A DNA stretch of 64,000 bases. Origin: Euborellia annulipes. Taxonomy: Eukaryota > Arthropoda > Insecta > Dermaptera > Anisolabididae. The stretch covers positions 1 through 64,000 of the forward strand of contig JAKCPI010007851.1 in assembly GCA_023213315.1 (NCBI GenBank), in the 5' to 3' direction. Shown here piece after piece: positions 55,571 through 64,000 of this stretch. The notes beneath the pieces were generated by a model. That model saw only the letters and a program-made list of their open reading frames with translations. It had not been told where the DNA came from and searched no databases. How positions within the stretch are numbered: position 1 is the stretch's first letter; every line of letters begins with the position of its first letter. Made by a program: the position numbers and the translations under genes.

Positions 55571-55921
55571 AATTAAAATTAGATATACAAATTAAACACT
55601 AGGTTATTTGTTTCAAAGGTTTTATTAATTAAAAAATTAACACTTGATAAGTATTTCGACAATTCCTTGTCATCATCAGAAGTGATTACAATAGTGATTC
55701 TAATACATGAAAGTAGATACAGCATATAATATATATATAGACCAATGTATTAGAATGTAATCACTTCCGATGATGACAAGGAATTTTCGAAAAACGTATC
55801 AAGTGTTAATTTTTTAATTAATAAAACCTTTGAAACAAATAACCTAGTGTTTAATTTGTATATTTATATTTAATTTACAAAATGTTTCAACGAGAACCAA
55901 CGGTCGAAAGTTTAAATCTTA
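55571..55921. mobile_element. Penelope-type pair with best hammerhead motif and target duplication
   Basis: This 351 bp insert is flanked by TAAAATACTAGTA (55558-55570, 55922-55934), which is family A sequence. The left arm on the minus strand has CACTT (55684-55680), CTGATGA (55679-55673), GACA/TGTC stem II, GAAA (55657-55654), ATC and AAGTG (55645-55641): every hammerhead core position fits and stem I pairs. The right arm on the plus strand has CCGATGA in place of CTGATGA, otherwise the same layout (55762-55805). Confidence 0.7.
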
Positions 55922-56209
55922 TAAAATACTAGTACTTTTTGGCCTATTTTGACTAAAAGCTTATTTCCACGCCCTAGGGGGCTGACTAACTTATATATAA
56001 AATTTCAAAATCCTAGCTCAATTCCTTCATGCTTTAAATTGAACCCAGACAGACCATGTCGCAAAAACCACTTTTTTGGACTCAGGGGACCTCAAAACGT
56101 ATATATCCATCAAAATCTAGACATCGAATTTTTGACATGAAACCAATACTTTCTCTCTCATATATATATATATATATATGTTCTTGAAGGTTTCCGCGAC
56201 CGGATGTAT

Positions 56210-56260
56210 GCGAAGACAAGTTTTCTCGGGTCGACTTAACCCGAGAAAACTTGTCTTCGC
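56210..56260. repeat. Perfect 22 bp inverted repeat
   Basis: Arms 56210-56231 and 56239-56260 (GCGAAGACAAG...CTCGGGT) match without error around a 7-base spacer. The sequence interrupts the AT hairpin at the 3' end of the surrounding family A copy. Confidence 0.85.
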
Positions 56261-56307
56261 AATATATATATATATTAACATAAGTTACATATAGGTAAGA
56301 GAAAGTA

Positions 56308-58867
56308 AAAAATATTACTATTAAAAATAGATTCACTATTACATTATTTTGTAGGGCTTTTATAGGTGGTTATGAATTTTTTCAGGATGGTAGAAGGCAG
56401 AAAAGTATTAACAATAAAAATACGACCGAAACCTGACACCTGATAACTGGGGGAGGGAAAAGAAATGAAGGCTAACATAAATAGACTGTTTTGGCCAAAA
56501 TACACTTTCTCATTTTCACACCGATTGACGCGCCATCATTTCATTTGTTCGCGTTTGTCGCATCCCTTTTCTTTGTCTTTGCCGCGAATAAGGAAGCCAT
56601 TCTCTTTCTCCTTTGACTTCCGGCGAATCGTCTCGCATCTCCAATTTGGGAGAATCATTTCTTTATTTTTTTTTGAATGTTCTTCATCTGGATTTGGTCC
56701 AGCACGAAAGAATATTAGTATCTAATGAGATACAATTTATTTTAATAAAAGAAAACCCTAAAGAGGGTAAGTTTGTTTATTTATATTTGCACAATTCATT
56801 GTGGATTAAATTAATTATTTTCCCCTTTTTCCAGGTTTTTTTTTTGTGGTATTCAATTTTCTTTAAATCCACTTTTTAGTCCGGTTTCAATACCGTTCGG
56901 ATACGCCTGTTTCCCTCCACTCGTTGGGAAACCGATATTTGAATCTCCAGAGTTGGGAGATTTTCATGTTTCCAAAATATTGGGAAACGTCTTTCTTCGC
57001 TTTTATCTACTTTTTGGTCCTGCTTTCCAACGGAATCTATTGGAGCTTTCGGAAACCAGCATTGAATCGCCGACTGTGATCCACTACGGCCTCAAGCTAA
57101 GTTCCTCCCCAAAAAGAGATAACTTTCCCTATTTTCATTCCTGACACTATTATAAATATTCTACTCTAATTCCTTTAACTTAAATTCAGTTCTCTGCAGT
57201 TGATTCTTTCTCATACCGATAATCTGTACTGTATCAACCATTTAATATATATACATTCAACCTGTATGTTTTTGAAACGAAAAACTGGTGACCCCACATT
57301 TATTAATACTATTAAATTAAAATATTCAATCAAATATTCCTGCCTTCTGATTTCTTTTCCCTTGGGGTGTATTTGGCTCATCCATACCCCCTAATTTTTT
57401 GGTGCCGTGATTATAATTTAAAATAAGCTTTTAACACGACGTGGATTTTATTTGGTTGAATTTAATTTTTTATGCTTGTGTCTCCGTGCCACTGATTGAC
57501 ACATATAATATATTTTAATATTTTTTTTGCAATGTACTAATTTTGTTGTCAAAGTATCTTATTTTTTAATTTTAAGATTCCTCCTTTCTCTGTCAAAAGC
57601 TATTTTTAGTGGAAATTGAAATTCCCTAAATTTAGTTATTTTTGAGGAATGTTGGCATAATACGCCAGCCAATTTTGAATATTTAAATGTCAAGTTGACT
57701 CTGATAAATTTCTTTTAAGCTTTTGAAACACTCTCATGAGCTCAAAGCTATTTAATACTTTAACATTAATTAAAGTAAAATTGTATCTAGTTAAGACTTA
57801 TTAACTAATTTCTAATTTTTACTTTCTCTTACCTATGTATATATGTAATATATATATAGAGAGAAAGTATTGGTTTCATGTCAAAAATTCGATGTCGAGA
57901 TTTTGATGGATCTTCACGTTTTGAGGTCCCCTGAATCCAAAAAAGTGGTTTTCGCGACATGGTCTGTCTGTGGGTGGGTGGGTGGTGGGTGTGGGTGGGT
58001 GTGTGGGTGTGGGGTGTGTGGGTGGGTGGGTGTGTGTTCAATTTTAAGCATGAAGGAATTGAGCTATGAGGTTGAAATTTTATATTTAAGTTAAACACCT
58101 CCCGGGACCGGAAAAATAAGCTTTTAATCAAAATCGGCCAAAGAGTACTAGTACTTTACTGATGTACTTTTTCAGTTTTTTTCGATTTTCTCAAAATTTG
58201 CTCCAACGATTTTTTAAAATTCAAAAATCAATTATTTTTTAGATGCTCTTTAAAATGTATATTCTCATTTTGCAATTGAAATCTTCTGAAGACCACTTTA
58301 CTCTTGTATTTCATAGGGAAGATAGGAGAAATGGTTGCCATGGTAACAAAATATAAATATTTTCCCATACTTATAAATTTTACATCTTGAATTCATATGT
58401 TCCGTACTGTCGGGAACTAAATATATGTCGACACAAAAATCTGGTGTGACAAGCACAGTACACAACTTTTTTTTGAAAATCGAATGAACCATACTGTCGG
58501 AAACTAAATACATGTCGACACAAAAAATCTGGTGAGACAAGCACAGAACACAACTTTCGATTACCGAAGGTAAGAGAAAGTTGTGTGCTGTGCGCCAGTC
58601 ACACCAGATTTTTGAATATTTGATTAGATAAATTTCTATTATAGAATTTATCAAAAGAATAACTTTGAATTATTCTAAATATTAGTTGCAACTTCACACA
58701 GTTCAACTATTTTAAATTATTTTTTTTTATTTTTATTGATCTCGGTCCTAAGTATTTTTATATTTAAAGCTAACCATTTCTTTCTTTGTGTGAAACTTAT
58801 TCTGATTTATTTCTTGTAAAACATTTTGTATTTAATTTTTTGCCGTGTGAAATAAGTTTCAAAAGAA
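56308..58867 (+). other. Probable BEL/Pao LTR/leader region
   Basis: This lies between family A and the BEL gag-pol frame. Two leader-like signals are present: CTGGTGACCCCACATT (about 57287) and TTTTTTGGTGCCGTGA (about 57397), both resembling primer-binding leaders that begin TGG. A TATA-like 'attataaatattc' lies near 57150. The LTR limits cannot be set without the 3' LTR, which lies beyond the window. A family A copy (57820-58613) is inserted in the leader. No protein gene is called here. Confidence 0.4.
57820..58613 (-). mobile_element. Family A copy 15 (A2 type) with partial duplication
   Basis: This is a full-length minus-strand copy with a GGGT/GTGT microsatellite at about 57970-58035, X-box near 58335 and 5' hairpin ending at 58610. 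The first ~100 bases of the element occur twice: one version ends at about 58470 and a second, of a different subtype ('tgaaaatcgaatg', ACATGTCGAC), follows. It sits in the BEL leader. Confidence 0.8.
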
Positions 58868-61800
58868 ATGAAAATGGAACAGGCTAAATGCAAAATTATG
58901 TTGCTAGTGCAACAATATGATGATTTGATGGAGGTATATTCTCCTGAAGGGATCAATAGTGAGGACCAGAGTATCAAGGAGCAGTTTGTTGGTGAACTTG
59001 ACTCTTTGTTAACAGAGTTCAAGAAAACAGAGGAATTGATTTATTCCAGTCAATGGCAAGTAAAACCTACTTTCCAGGAATCATTTGGTAAATTCAGGGA
59101 GACCAAGAAGCAGATTCATTTGACTCTGATACGAGCTCGATCTCTTCTGGGTGCCCAAGATGTTAAACCGATTATAAATCAAGCGACATCTCCCCAAAAT
59201 TCTTATTTTCACTCACTTCCCAAACTTTCAATTCCTAAGTTTTCTGGTTTATTCCAAGAATGGAGATCATTTTGGGATGCTTTTCATTCATTAGTGGACG
59301 CAAACCCCTCTTTTACAAATGCAAATAAGTTAAATTATTTAAGAAGCTTCCTTGAGAAGGAGCCTTTCGCTTTAGTAAGTTCTTATACAATAACAAATGA
59401 AAATTATCAAGTTGTTATTGACATTTTGAAAGAGAGGTATGACCGTCCACGAGAGCGAATGTTTGCTCTCTGTGATCAATTACTTGATCTTAAACCTCTA
59501 AATTGTTCAGATGCTAAATCGATTTCATCTTTTGTTATTCAGGTAACGTCAATTATTAAACAATTGGAGAATGCTGGATTTAACTGCAAGGAAAGTAATG
59601 CGCTTATTGTTCGTTGCCTAATGAGAACCGTCACGGACGAAATACGCGAGAGATGGCTCAGCCTCCAGCCAAGCAGAGATGTACCATCTTACAACTCACT
59701 GCTTGAATTCTTGGAAGCTAAGTCATATGCTATGACTTCCGGTAAAGTTATCTCTGAATCCAAATCCTCCTCCAAAACTCCCTCCACAACGAAGTCTCCC
59801 AAAGCTCCAAATCTTCGTTGCGCCTTCCACATTCGGAAAGAGGAGACCAATAATTGCGTCGTTTGCCAAAAAAGTCATAAAATTGCCTCGTGTAATCAAT
59901 TTCTTGGGATGTCGATACCTGACCGTTACGAAGTTTTGAAGAAACATAAAGTTTGTTTCAATTGTTTGTCTACTAGACATATGCGTTCGCAATGTCAGGC
60001 GAAGCCGTGTTCTTGCGGTCAGAGCCACCATAGTCTATTGCATAAAGATTTGGTTAAAAAAGAGAAGGAAAAAGCCGCTTCCCTAGTAGAGGTTAGCTCA
60101 GCATCAAAGGTGATGCCATCCTCCTCTGCAGCTACGGTTGGTCAGGTAAAATCATTTGATAAACCCGTCAACGTAATTGCCACAACCATTCATAATTCAG
60201 AACCAAGTTCTAATCATTCAAGAATTTCCGTTCTAGGTACTGCAATTTGTTATTTTAAGGCTGCAAATGGAACTCTCATTTCAGCAAGGGTTTTGTGTGA
60301 TCAGGGATCTGAGATCTCTGTAATTTCTCGAGCATTGGCTAATAAATTAGGGCTCCCTCGAGATAAGCTAAACCTTAATTTGACAGGTTTATCCGATGTG
60401 CCGGTTGCGCACATTGATGGAAGAGTTTATACTTCCATACACTCCCCAGTAAAATGGAGAGTAGTTCACCAGTCTGATTTTTTTGTTGCGCAGAACCTTG
60501 AACTTTCTTTACCGTCCGTCACCCTGCCCACGGAATGTGTTCAGGTGTTTAAGAATCTTAAGCTGGCGGATCCGTCATTTGTCACTCCAGGCACGATTGA
60601 TGGAATTTTAGGGGCTCCCCTTTGCGCGAAATTGTTTCTCGGACAAAGGATGTCTTTTGGGCCCACCTTGCCCGCGGCGTTTGCCTCGTCCTTAGGTTTT
60701 ATTTTGTTAGGAGAAGTTCGTGTGAATAAAAGCGCTCCCGAACGTGTAGTATCCTGCTGCTTGCGTTCCTCGAGTTTGGACTCATGTTCTTCAGATTATT
60801 TTTGGAATGTCGAACAACTGGTCAATCCGGTCCTTCCGGAAAGAAATTCTCCAAGCGAGAAGATCTTCCGTGAAACTGTCACTTATACGGATTCCGGTAG
60901 GATCAGCGTCCAGCTACCCTTATGTAATTCCCCTTCAGAGCTAGGAAGTTCGAGAAATCGAACTCTAAGTTTGTTCCGGGCCCTGGAGAAACGTTTAGCT
61001 CGTGGCGATCATTATGCCCAGCTGTATCATGATGCCATGAATGCTTATATCTCCCAAGAGCATATTGAGTTTCTTGGTTTTGAAGAACAGGTTGAGGATA
61101 CCAAACCCACATATTATATGCCTCACCATGGAGTAGCAAAACGCGACAACTCTTTAAGAATCGTTTTTAACGCATCAGCTCCGACTTCATCAGGGCTCTC
61201 GTTGAATGATATTTGTTTGGTAGGTGATTCCCTCCAAAATGATATTCGAGGAATCCTACAATCTTTTCGTGCCTTCCCTTATGTTGTCTCAATGGACATA
61301 GTTAGTATGTTCCTACAAATTGAGATCGACAGCTGTCACAGGGATCTTTTGCGAATTTTTTGGCGCCGGACCAGTTCTGAGCCAATTTCCATTTTTCGTT
61401 TTAAGCGTCTTCCATTTGGGCTCAAACCAAGTCCTTTTTTAGCCATTCGTACGCTACATTTTCTAGCTGATAAATTTTCTGAGCGATTTCCATTGGCGTC
61501 AGTCCAAATAAAGTCTAACTCTTATTTAGATGATTTTCTGTTAGGTGCCGATTCTGTGGAAGAACTTGGTAACCGAGTGGAAGAAATAGCCTTCATTCTC
61601 GGGAAAGGCCAATTTTTGTTGAATAAATGGGCCACGAATTCTCCTCGGTTGCTGGAGCTTCTTCGCAAAAAGGGCCTACTGACTGAAAAGTCTAGTTGCG
61701 TCTCCTTCGGGACCACAACTTCGATTTTAGGTCTCAAATGGGACCCGGAAATGGATACTTTTTCTTTTAATTTTCAAGTTCCTACCTCAGTAACGTTCAC

Positions 61801-62635
61801 AAAAAGAAGTATTCTGTCAGAACTTCAAAAAATTTTTGATCCTTGCGGATTTTTGTCCCCAATAGTTATCCGTTTTAAAATTTTATTCCAGTCCTTGTGG
61901 ATATTAAAACTGGATTGGGACGATACAGTTCCTGACTCCTTTCAGGAAGAATGGTCGCTTTTCCGCGAACAAATCTCTCTTCTTTCTTCGGTCAAGATAC
62001 CTCGGTTTTTAATGCTTGAGAAATCGAGATTCCTTTCCATTTTTGGATTCTGTGATGCCAGCGAGAAGGCATACTCCTGTGTTCTTTACCTCGTTAGTAG
62101 AGATGAAAATGATCGCTTCTTAGGTAGCAACATCATTTGTGCTCGCGCTCGAGTAGCACCTTTAAAAATATTGTCGATACCGCGATTAGAATTGTTGTCG
62201 GCTCATCTGCTCGCAAAGACAATTCACGAATATCGTCCTCATTTAGGTCTTTCAATTTTTAGGATTTTTCTTTTTTCGGATTCTAAGATTGTTCTTAGTT
62301 GGCTCAAACGAGATCCTCACACTCTGAAGACCTTTGTAGCCAACCGAATCAATGATATCCAGACACTTTTACCAGATGCCGTTTGGTATCATGTTCCAAG
62401 CAATTTCAATCCAGCGGATCTTCCCACTCGAGGAATCTCCGTCTCAGAAACTTTGTTATCCTTCTGGTTCACGGGACCTGAGGAGATTTTTCGGGAAACC
62501 ACCTATCCGGAGGAAGGTGATGTGGAAACTCCCCCGCTGAAAATAAACAAATTTGTTGTGCTCTTAATCAAGAATTTCGTACTTTTCCTTTCATCGAGTA
62601 TTTTTCTTCTTTCCAAAAATTGGTTAGATCGTTGA
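58868..62635 (+). CDS. gag-pol: BEL/Pao gag-pol polyprotein (broken before integrase)
   Basis: A 1255-residue frame from ATG at 58868. In order: a DUF1759-type gag region (about 117-290, 'LPKLSIPKFSG', 'WRSFWDAFHS'), a zinc knuckle C-x2-C-x4-H-x4-C at 363-376, a retropepsin-like protease with catalytic 'LCDQGSEIS' (D478), reverse transcriptase with 'VVSMDIVSMFLQIEI' (D810) and 'YLDD' (886-889), the Pao-type 'FDPCGFLSPIV' connector, and RNase H ('FGFCDASEKAY', 'RLELLSA', 'LFSDSKIVL', 'NPADLPTRG'). All visible catalytic residues are present. BEL polyproteins normally continue into integrase in the same frame; here the frame ends 35 codons after losing homology near 62531. A second ATG two codons downstream could also serve. 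Confidence 0.93.
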   Translation: MKMEQAKCKIMLLVQQYDDLMEVYSPEGINSEDQSIKEQFVGELDSLLTEFKKTEELIYSSQWQVKPTFQESFGKFRETKKQIHLTLIRARSLLGAQDVKPIINQATSPQNSYFHSLPKLSIPKFSGLFQEWRSFWDAFHSLVDANPSFTNANKLNYLRSFLEKEPFALVSSYTITNENYQVVIDILKERYDRPRERMFALCDQLLDLKPLNCSDAKSISSFVIQVTSIIKQLENAGFNCKESNALIVRCLMRTVTDEIRERWLSLQPSRDVPSYNSLLEFLEAKSYAMTSGKVISESKSSSKTPSTTKSPKAPNLRCAFHIRKEETNNCVVCQKSHKIASCNQFLGMSIPDRYEVLKKHKVCFNCLSTRHMRSQCQAKPCSCGQSHHSLLHKDLVKKEKEKAASLVEVSSASKVMPSSSAATVGQVKSFDKPVNVIATTIHNSEPSSNHSRISVLGTAICYFKAANGTLISARVLCDQGSEISVISRALANKLGLPRDKLNLNLTGLSDVPVAHIDGRVYTSIHSPVKWRVVHQSDFFVAQNLELSLPSVTLPTECVQVFKNLKLADPSFVTPGTIDGILGAPLCAKLFLGQRMSFGPTLPAAFASSLGFILLGEVRVNKSAPERVVSCCLRSSSLDSCSSDYFWNVEQLVNPVLPERNSPSEKIFRETVTYTDSGRISVQLPLCNSPSELGSSRNRTLSLFRALEKRLARGDHYAQLYHDAMNAYISQEHIEFLGFEEQVEDTKPTYYMPHHGVAKRDNSLRIVFNASAPTSSGLSLNDICLVGDSLQNDIRGILQSFRAFPYVVSMDIVSMFLQIEIDSCHRDLLRIFWRRTSSEPISIFRFKRLPFGLKPSPFLAIRTLHFLADKFSERFPLASVQIKSNSYLDDFLLGADSVEELGNRVEEIAFILGKGQFLLNKWATNSPRLLELLRKKGLLTEKSSCVSFGTTTSILGLKWDPEMDTFSFNFQVPTSVTFTKRSILSELQKIFDPCGFLSPIVIRFKILFQSLWILKLDWDDTVPDSFQEEWSLFREQISLLSSVKIPRFLMLEKSRFLSIFGFCDASEKAYSCVLYLVSRDENDRFLGSNIICARARVAPLKILSIPRLELLSAHLLAKTIHEYRPHLGLSIFRIFLFSDSKIVLSWLKRDPHTLKTFVANRINDIQTLLPDAVWYHVPSNFNPADLPTRGISVSETLLSFWFTGPEEIFRETTYPEEGDVETPPLKINKFVVLLIKNFVLFLSSSIFLLSKNWLDR

Positions 62636-64000
62636 TTATTTTACGAAAGTTTCTACGCTACTTAAAGCTTAGGAATCTCAACCGATTAGTTGATTTTAAT
62701 GTAGAAGTTCGACCATCTGTTTCACAAATTCAGTGCGCTGAAAATTCCGTCTTTCGATATGTTCAGCTCCAACATTTCGCCCAAGAAATCTACAGCTTGA
62801 AAAATGGGATGGAGATTCATCCAAAAAGTCGAATTCTTTCATTTAACCCGTTCCTTGACTCTCATGGACTACTCCGAGTAGGAGGAAGATTGGCCCACGC
62901 TTCCCTACCTTTATCGAAGCGTCACCCAATAATAGTCCCGCGAGACAGTCATTTGATCGAAATGTACGTTCGAGAGGTCCACCACACCTATGCACATTGT
63001 GGATCTCAGCTTTTACATTCACTCATAAATCGTCGTTTATGGATAATTCATGGTCGAAAACTCTTTCGATCCATTATTGCAAAGTGTGTGATATGTGCAA
63101 AGGCTCGCTTTAAGGCGCCCACGCAACTTATGGCTAATTTGCCCATGGGACGTGTCACACCAAGCGCTCCATTTACCCTAACAGGGATAGATTTTTTTGG
63201 CCCAATGAGAGTTTATTGGAAGCGCTCTCGCGGAGCCAAACCTCACAAAGCTTATTGCGCTCTTTTTGTTTGTTTCGTTACAAAGGCTCTTCATTTAGAG
63301 TTAGTTTCAGATTTATCTGTACCTTCATTTCTTTTAGCTTTAAAGAGATTTATTTCTCGACGCGGTCTTCCAACCGAAATACATAGCGATAATGGAACCA
63401 CATTCGTTGGAACCCACAACCTGCTACGAGCAACTCACGCTGAATTTCTGCAACTCGTGAATTCAGAACAAGTCCAACGTTTTCTCGTCGACAAACAGAT
63501 TACGTGGAAATTTATTCCTGCCTATGCTCCTTCCTTCGGAGGATTATGGGAATCACAGGTGAAATCTGTGAAACTACATTTAAAGAGAGTTTTAGGAGAA
63601 TGCATACTCACCTTTGAAGAGATGTCCACTTTCTTAACTGAGATAGAGTCTATTCTCAACTCTCGCCCACTTGTTCCTATTTCCAGTGATCATGAGTCAT
63701 TTGACGCCTTGACACCAGGTCATTTCTTAATAGGTCGTCCCCTTGTATCCATTCCTGACCCGATTGAAGAAGTATTTCCGACTTCTCTCAATCAAAAATG
63801 GAATCATGTGGCCATGTTAGTAAGTCACTTTTGGTCACGATGGCATTCTGAATACTTGAGTACTCTTCAGCAACGCGCAAAATGGCGGAAGATATTCCCA
63901 AATATCTCTGTGGGCCAAGTCGTGCTAGTGAAGAATCGTCTTCCTCTTCCTCGGCAGTGGCACCTTGCGCGAGTGTTAGAAGTGCTCCCAGGTTCGGATG
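62521..64000 (+). pseudogene. pol: BEL/Pao integrase, in shifted frame, cut by window end
   Basis: This frame (minus one relative to gag-pol) opens after a stop at 62518-62520 and stays open to the window end, about 493 codons. It holds the zinc-binding 'HHTYAHCG' and 'CVICAKARF', then D-D-E core residues in 'GIDFFGPM' (D, 63190), 'HSDNGTTF' (D, 63388) and 'GGLWESQVKS' (E, 63550), and a C-terminal 'LTPGHFLIGRPL' (DUF5641-type). It lacks its own start. The frame change most likely lies in the five-C run 62531-62535 or the A-run 62540-62543. Integrase inserts the cDNA copy into host DNA. Confidence 0.9.

Larger units (their letters stand above)
54803..56307 (+). mobile_element. Family A copy hosting three inserts
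   Basis: The 5' hairpin (54805-54890), X-box variant GTAGCCATGGCAAC near 55371, 'tcaggggacctcaaaacg' near 56082 and 3' end AGGTAAGAGAAAGTA (56293-56307) form one element. It is interrupted by a SINE B (54951-55327), a hammerhead pair (55571-55921) and a palindrome in the terminal hairpin (56180-56265). It lacks the CA tract, keeping only ACCCAGACAGACC. Confidence 0.75.

Noticed and set aside
59723..61737. Minus-strand frames of 71-102 codons
   Set aside because: They are antisense shadows of the BEL gag-pol frame.

Overview
The window is AT-rich animal nuclear DNA made almost entirely of transposable-element copies, many nested in one another. I found no host protein gene, no complete rRNA gene and no functional tRNA gene. 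BEL/Pao and Ty1/copia retrotransposons, mariner, hAT and PIF/Harbinger-type DNA elements, tRNA-headed SINEs and hammerhead-bearing Penelope-type repeats together point to a metazoan, most likely an arthropod. That assignment is an inference; nothing here identifies the species.

Layout. 1-13 kb: copies of a ~0.7 kb repeat (called family A here), SINE pieces, two hAT-type MITEs, a hAT element carrying a mariner-type MITE and itself sitting in a SINE, and the first Penelope/hammerhead inverted pairs. 13.9-14.8 kb: a TIR element of unknown superfamily with a ~103 bp internal tandem repeat. 16-21.5 kb: SINEs, one split by a fold-back insert, and more family A. 21.9-23.2 kb: a PIF/Harbinger-like non-autonomous element. 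23-32.8 kb: mostly featureless AT-rich DNA. 32.8-36.3 kb: a broken Ty1/copia element whose integrase-RT block is inverted relative to its RNase H and LTR, flanked by inverted arms of another repeat. 36.3-50.7 kb: SINEs with clear target duplications, a doubly deleted mariner, a Harbinger MITE, a 5S rRNA-like relic and several hammerhead-type inverted pairs. 50.9-51.4 kb: a short non-autonomous canonical Helitron, followed by a dense array of AATATT palindromes. 52.2-53.8 kb: a second PIF/Harbinger-like element. 54.8-56.3 kb: a family A copy holding a SINE and a hammerhead pair, both with target duplications. About 57.3 kb to the end: a BEL/Pao retrotransposon with a 1255-codon gag-pol frame, then integrase in another frame running off the window edge.

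The coding elements (BEL/Pao, copia, mariner) are each broken by a frameshift, inversion or deletion. The BEL/Pao copy is by far the best preserved: all visible catalytic residues are intact and a single frame change separates RNase H from integrase.

The most unusual content is non-coding. (1) About 14 inverted-pair or single-arm motifs match the type I hammerhead ribozyme core (CUGANGA, stem II, GAAA), several with paired stem I. (2) Family A has a long 5' hairpin, asymmetric 14 bp inverted ends, an internal CA/CCCA microsatellite and an X-box (RFX-like) motif, and shares a ~110 bp module with the Helitron. (3) A ~275 bp block carries 15 AATATT palindromes. All positions were read by eye, so element edges may be off by a few bases.
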